DNA of 10,163 nt from assembly GCF_029067145.1 (NCBI RefSeq), contig NZ_JAIEFA010000011.1:1-10163 (forward strand), given 5' to 3'. The number at the start of each line of letters is the position of its first letter. Positions within the stretch are counted from its first letter, which is position 1. The position numbers and the translations under genes were made by a program. Source of the stretch: Helicobacter sp. (GTDB lineage Bacteria > Campylobacterota > Campylobacteria > Campylobacterales > Helicobacteraceae). A model generated the notes under the pieces. The model saw nothing but the letters and a program-made list of their open reading frames with translations. It was not told where the DNA came from and made no database searches. Positions 7,199 to 10,163 of the stretch are shown here, piece by piece.

Positions 7199-9985
7199 TT
7201 ATGCCTTATACACTTTTACCGCACATTTTTTGAAATCTGTTTGCTTAGAAATCGGACAAGTTGCGTCTAAACAGACTTTATTAATATAGACTTTTTCGTC
7301 AAACCAAGGCACATAAACAAGTCCCATTGGGGGACGATTGCGTCCGCGCATATCCACACGCGCTTTTACCTTACCGCGTCTTGATTCCACCCAAACCGCG
7401 TCATTTTGTTGCACACCAAGCTTTTTACCATCTTCTGGATTCATATAGCACAATGCTTCAGGCACAGCGCGATAGAGTTCTGGCACACGCATAGTCATTG
7501 TGCCACTATGCCAATGCTCTAACACGCGCCCTGTGCTTAACCAGAATGGATATTCTTTGCTTGGCATTTCGGGTGGGTCCATATAAGGACGGAAGAAAAT
7601 TTTTGCTTTGTTTTTAAGTGAAAATTTCTCTTGAGTTTTTGGCGTTGTCAAATCCCCGCGTGGCAATTCTTTACCTGCTCCACCATAGAATGCAAACTCT
7701 CCATTTCCTGCTTTTCTCGCATAATAGTCGTATTTTGCATTGAAACGCCATTGGGTTTCTTTGCCATCTACAACAGGCCATCTAAGCCCACGCACCCTAT
7801 GATAAGTATCAAAATCTGCTAAATCGTGTGCGTGTCCTACACCAAACTTGCGATATTCTTCCCAAAGATACTTTTGCACAAAGAATCCATAGCCTTTAAA
7901 CACTTTGCCGTCGCTTCCAATCACTTCGCGTTTATCTCCAAAAACTTCAGAATTGATTGTGTCTTTTAGCATAGAATCTGTATTTTTATAACCTAATGCT
8001 TCTTTATTTGCATACAAGACATCATAGAGTGTGGAATCCTCATTATATCCCATTGCTTTTGCTGCTTCTAGCACATTGGGGAGCGTCAATTTATCGTTAA
8101 TCTTTTTCTCGCCCCAAACTTCTTTAAGTTTAAATCGCTTAGAAAATTCCATCATCTGCCAAGTATCACTCATTGCCTCGCCTTGTGGGAGAACCTGTTG
8201 CTTCCAATGCTGTGTTCTACGCTCTGCATTCCCATAAGCACCCCATTTCTCATAAATCATCGCCACAGGCAGAATCAAATCCGCAACTTTTGCGCTAATG
8301 CCCGGATAGGCGTCTGAAACCACGATGAAATTATCCATTTCTCTAGCAGCCTTAATCCAATGGTTCGCATTTGCAGTGTTTTGCCAAGGATTATTCACAT
8401 GCACCCACGCCCATTTAATTCTGCCATCTTCAAGATTCCGCATAATTTGCATAAAATGCGCGCCCGGTTGAGGATTGATTGTCCCATTTGGAAGCTTCCA
8501 AATCTTTTCTGTCATTTCTCTGTGTTTTGGATTCGCCACGACCATATCCGCAGGTAATCGGTGTGAGAATGTCCCTACTTCCCTAGCTGTTCCACACGCA
8601 CTTGGTTGTCCTGTAAGCGAGAATGCACCACTTCCGGGTTTTGCTTGTTTGCCAAGCAGCATATGCACCATATAGCTTTGCTCATTCACCCAAGTTCCTC
8701 TTGTGTGTTGATTCATTCCCATTGTCCAAAAGCTCACAATTTTACGATTTTTGTCAATGTAATATTGTGCAAGTTGTTTGAGTTTGGCTTTAAAAGATTC
8801 TAAATTTTCGCTTGCATCGCCTTTTGCAAGTTTTGCAACAAAATCAAGCGTGTAAGGCTCTAATGCCTTTTTAAAATCCTCAAAAGAAATTTCCCAATGG
8901 TTTCCTGCGGCTGCATTGTGTTTGTTTTCCATTATATCGCCCGCTTTCATTCCCAAATACGCGAGCGTTACGCCCTCTGCTTCACTGATGACTTTAGATT
9001 TTTCTTTTGCTGCAATGTCTAGCTCTGCTGCACCATATTTTGCGTGTTTAATATCCGTGCGCAACCCATAACCAATATCGGCAAAACCGGTTGTAAAGAT
9101 ACAATTTTTCTTAACAAAATTCCAATCAATTGCGTTTGGATAATTATAAACAATCTCGCGTGCAATATAATTCCAAATTGCTAAATCTGTGTGTGGAGCA
9201 AAAACAATTTCAATATCTGCTAAATCCGAAGTTCTATTAGAATAAGGTGTGAGATTCACTACTTTTACCTTGTCGGGATTTGTCAGTTTTCTATCTGTAA
9301 CCCTAGCCCAAAGAATCGGGTGCATTTCTGCCATATTTGCGCCCCAAGTAACAATCGTGTCGGTTAGTTCAATATCATCATAACAGCCTGCGGGTTCATC
9401 AATACCAAAAGTTTCCATAAACCCAACAACCGCACTTGCCATACAATGTCTAGCATTTGGGTCAATATTATTGCTTCTAAAGCCACCCTTAATCAGCTTG
9501 ACTGCCGCATAACCCTCTTGCACGGTGTATTGCCCAGAGCCAAACACACCGATTCCGGTAGGTCCTAACTCATTATAAGCCTTTTTAAATTGTGCTTCCA
9601 TTACATCAAAAGCTTTTTGCCAACTCACAGGTTGAAATCGCCCCTTTTTATCAAATTCACCTTGAGAATTTACACGCAAAAGTGGCTGCGTCAAGCGGTC
9701 TGCACCATACATAATTTTGGCATTAAAATATCCTTTAATGCAGTTTAACCCACGATTTACAGGAGCTGCTGGGTCTCCCTTAATTGCAACGATTTGCTCG
9801 TCTTTGGTTGCTACCATAATCCCACAGCCTGTTCCACAGAATCTACAAACGGATTTGTCCCATTTCCAGCCACCTTCTGCTTCTTTTGCTGCTGCTAAAA
9901 CATTGCTTGGCAATGCGATTCCAACTGCACTCGCTGCACTCGCTGCTGCTGCCGTTTTTAAAAATTCGCGTCTATTGTATGCCAC
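7199..9985 (-). CDS. napA: NapA, molybdenum catalytic subunit of periplasmic nitrate reductase
   Basis: NapA reduces nitrate to nitrite in the periplasm using a bis-molybdopterin guanine dinucleotide cofactor and one [4Fe-4S] cluster. With the GTG start at 9985 the precursor has 928 residues, typical for this phylum and about 100 longer than the E. coli enzyme. It opens with a Tat signal: NRREFLK at residues 4-10 and a hydrophobic alanine-rich core ending near ALPSNVLAAA. The cluster ligands are C47, C50, C54 and C82, with the electron-relay lysine at K84. C181 in ARHCMAS is the predicted molybdenum ligand, which fits NapA. The motifs GMNQHTRGTW and SLTGQPSACGTAREVG and a C-terminal cofactor-binding domain (STGRVLEHWHSGTMT onward) are all present. 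No frameshift or missing residue was seen. It is the first gene of the operon, behind a promoter with an Fnr-type site. Confidence 0.98.
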   Translation of the reverse strand: MAYNRREFLKTAAAASAASAVGIALPSNVLAAAKEAEGGWKWDKSVCRFCGTGCGIMVATKDEQIVAIKGDPAAPVNRGLNCIKGYFNAKIMYGADRLTQPLLRVNSQGEFDKKGRFQPVSWQKAFDVMEAQFKKAYNELGPTGIGVFGSGQYTVQEGYAAVKLIKGGFRSNNIDPNARHCMASAVVGFMETFGIDEPAGCYDDIELTDTIVTWGANMAEMHPILWARVTDRKLTNPDKVKVVNLTPYSNRTSDLADIEIVFAPHTDLAIWNYIAREIVYNYPNAIDWNFVKKNCIFTTGFADIGYGLRTDIKHAKYGAAELDIAAKEKSKVISEAEGVTLAYLGMKAGDIMENKHNAAAGNHWEISFEDFKKALEPYTLDFVAKLAKGDASENLESFKAKLKQLAQYYIDKNRKIVSFWTMGMNQHTRGTWVNEQSYMVHMLLGKQAKPGSGAFSLTGQPSACGTAREVGTFSHRLPADMVVANPKHREMTEKIWKLPNGTINPQPGAHFMQIMRNLEDGRIKWAWVHVNNPWQNTANANHWIKAAREMDNFIVVSDAYPGISAKVADLILPVAMIYEKWGAYGNAERRTQHWKQQVLPQGEAMSDTWQMMEFSKRFKLKEVWGEKKINDKLTLPNVLEAAKAMGYNEDSTLYDVLYANKEALGYKNTDSMLKDTINSEVFGDKREVIGSDGKVFKGYGFFVQKYLWEEYRKFGVGHAHDLADFDTYHRVRGLRWPVVDGKETQWRFNAKYDYYARKAGNGEFAFYGGAGKELPRGDLTTPKTQEKFSLKNKAKIFFRPYMDPPEMPSKEYPFWLSTGRVLEHWHSGTMTMRVPELYRAVPEALCYMNPEDGKKLGVQQNDAVWVESRRGKVKARVDMRGRNRPPMGLVYVPWFDEKVYINKVCLDATCPISKQTDFKKCAVKVYKA

Positions 9986-9990
9986 AAAAG

Positions 9991-9997
9991 CCTCCTT
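9991..9997 (-). promoter_or_regulatory. Consensus Shine-Dalgarno site that fixes the napA GTG start
   Basis: AAGGAGG lies 5 nt before the GTG at 9985. An in-frame ATG at 10015 would add ten residues before the Tat motif. That ATG lacks a ribosome site, lies only about 10 nt from the predicted transcript start and falls inside a small hairpin. The GTG also places the twin arginines at residues 5-6, the usual distance. Confidence 0.85.
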
Positions 9998-10011
9998 AAA
10001 CTTAAGATTTA

Positions 10012-10025
10012 GCATTTCTTAATGC
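10012..10025 (-). other. Small stem-loop at the predicted 5' end of the nap transcript
   Basis: GCATT, a 4-nt loop AAGA, and AATGC form a perfect 5-bp inverted repeat whose first base is the predicted +1. A hairpin at the extreme 5' end can protect mRNA from RNase attack. The stem is short and the coincidence with +1 depends on the promoter call. Confidence 0.35.
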
Positions 10026-10031
10026 AAAAAA

Positions 10032-10037
10032 ATTATA
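10032..10037 (-). promoter_or_regulatory. -10 box of the nap operon promoter
   Basis: On the minus strand TATAAT is a perfect -10 hexamer. Taking its last base as -7 puts the transcript start near 10025, giving a 39-nt leader before the napA GTG. The -35 region (ATTCTT) does not resemble TTGACA, as expected for a promoter that needs an activator. No other convincing promoter lies between this point and napD, so it probably drives all seven nap genes. Confidence 0.75.
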
Positions 10038-10059
10038 GCGATTTTGATTAATTTAAGAA

Positions 10060-10073
10060 TTGATTTAGGTCAA
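10060..10073 (-). promoter_or_regulatory. Fnr/Crp-family activator site of the nap promoter
   Basis: On the minus strand the site reads TTGAC-CTAA-ATCAA and matches the Fnr consensus TTGAT-N4-ATCAA at 9 of 10 arm positions. Its centre is 41.5 bp upstream of the predicted start site, the classic class II activator position overlapping the -35 region. Campylobacter NssR and the Wolinella Nss proteins are family members that act on nitrogen-respiration genes. NssR of Campylobacter prefers TTAAC-type arms, so this site is closer to the Fnr form. The regulator gene is not in the window. Confidence 0.7.
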
Positions 10074-10163
10074 TATATATTTTATTATATTTCGTATTTT
10101 GTGTGCTTAGAGAGCCTTTATTAAAGATTTATTTTGATATTTTACATTTCTTTCTATTAACAC

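Noticed and set aside
9717..10022. Plus-strand open frame of 101 codons at the napA start
   Set aside because: It is antisense to the Tat signal and iron-sulfur domain of napA; its alanine run mirrors the signal peptide codons and it has no promoter or ribosome site.
10045..10060. Second TTGAT half-site (plus strand) near the nap promoter
   Set aside because: The sequence four bases on is TTAAG rather than ATCAA, so it lacks a matching arm, and its position between the -10 and the true dyad does not suit an activator.
1..10163. GANTC (CcrM-type) methylation motif as the cause of the GATTC excess
   Set aside because: GACTC and GAGTC were noticed only about twice (near 637 and 4799), so the excess is specific to the A/T-centred form; CcrM is an alphaproteobacterial system.
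1..10163. Insertion sequences, prophage genes, CRISPR array or toxin-antitoxin genes
   Set aside because: No transposase or integrase motifs, no terminal inverted repeats, no regularly spaced repeats and no small gene pairs were found; the long genes are all core functions in normal order.

Overview
The window comes from an AT-rich member of the Campylobacterota. It most resembles a nitrate-respiring, non-pylori Helicobacter or a relative such as Wolinella. The evidence is the gene order napA-G-H-B-F-L-D with no napC or napE, the presence of napL (a gene typical of this phylum), an 857-residue ClpB, and T-rich extended -10 promoters. No species can be named from sequence alone.

Layout. Positions 1-188 are the clpB control region: a consensus sigma70 promoter overlapped by a HAIR-like (HspR-type) inverted repeat. 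clpB (189-2762, +) follows and ends at a clear intrinsic terminator. A single tRNA-Pro(GGG) gene lies at 2859-2936 (+). The gap 2937-3141 has no gene and holds terminators. From 3142 to 9985 every gene is on the minus strand and belongs to one tight operon, transcribed napA, napG, napH, napB, napF, napL, napD. It starts at a promoter near 10025 and ends at a hairpin at 3113-3138. Positions 10074-10163 are AT-rich and hold nothing I can call.

How the genes work together. NapA is the Tat-exported molybdenum catalytic subunit that reduces nitrate to nitrite in the periplasm, and NapB is its dihaem cytochrome c partner. NapG and NapH form the iron-sulfur menaquinol dehydrogenase that replaces NapC. 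NapD is the Tat-signal chaperone for NapA, NapF is a cytoplasmic polyferredoxin of accessory role, and NapL is a periplasmic beta-propeller-like protein of undefined role. The genes overlap by 1-4 nt or are separated by 1-10 nt, so translational coupling is likely. The operon promoter has an Fnr/Crp-type dyad centred 41.5 bp before the predicted start site, which predicts direct activation by an Fnr-family regulator. ClpB is a separate stress-response unit.

This is mostly a conventional core region; I found no mobile element, CRISPR array or unknown multigene system. The most unusual signal is a dense scatter of the 5-mer GATTC/GAATC (about 75 copies counted by eye, mostly followed by a pyrimidine). 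It occurs in all reading frames, on both strands and in intergenic DNA. The longest open frame overstates the 5' end of clpB, napL and napA; the starts given here rest on Shine-Dalgarno and promoter positions.
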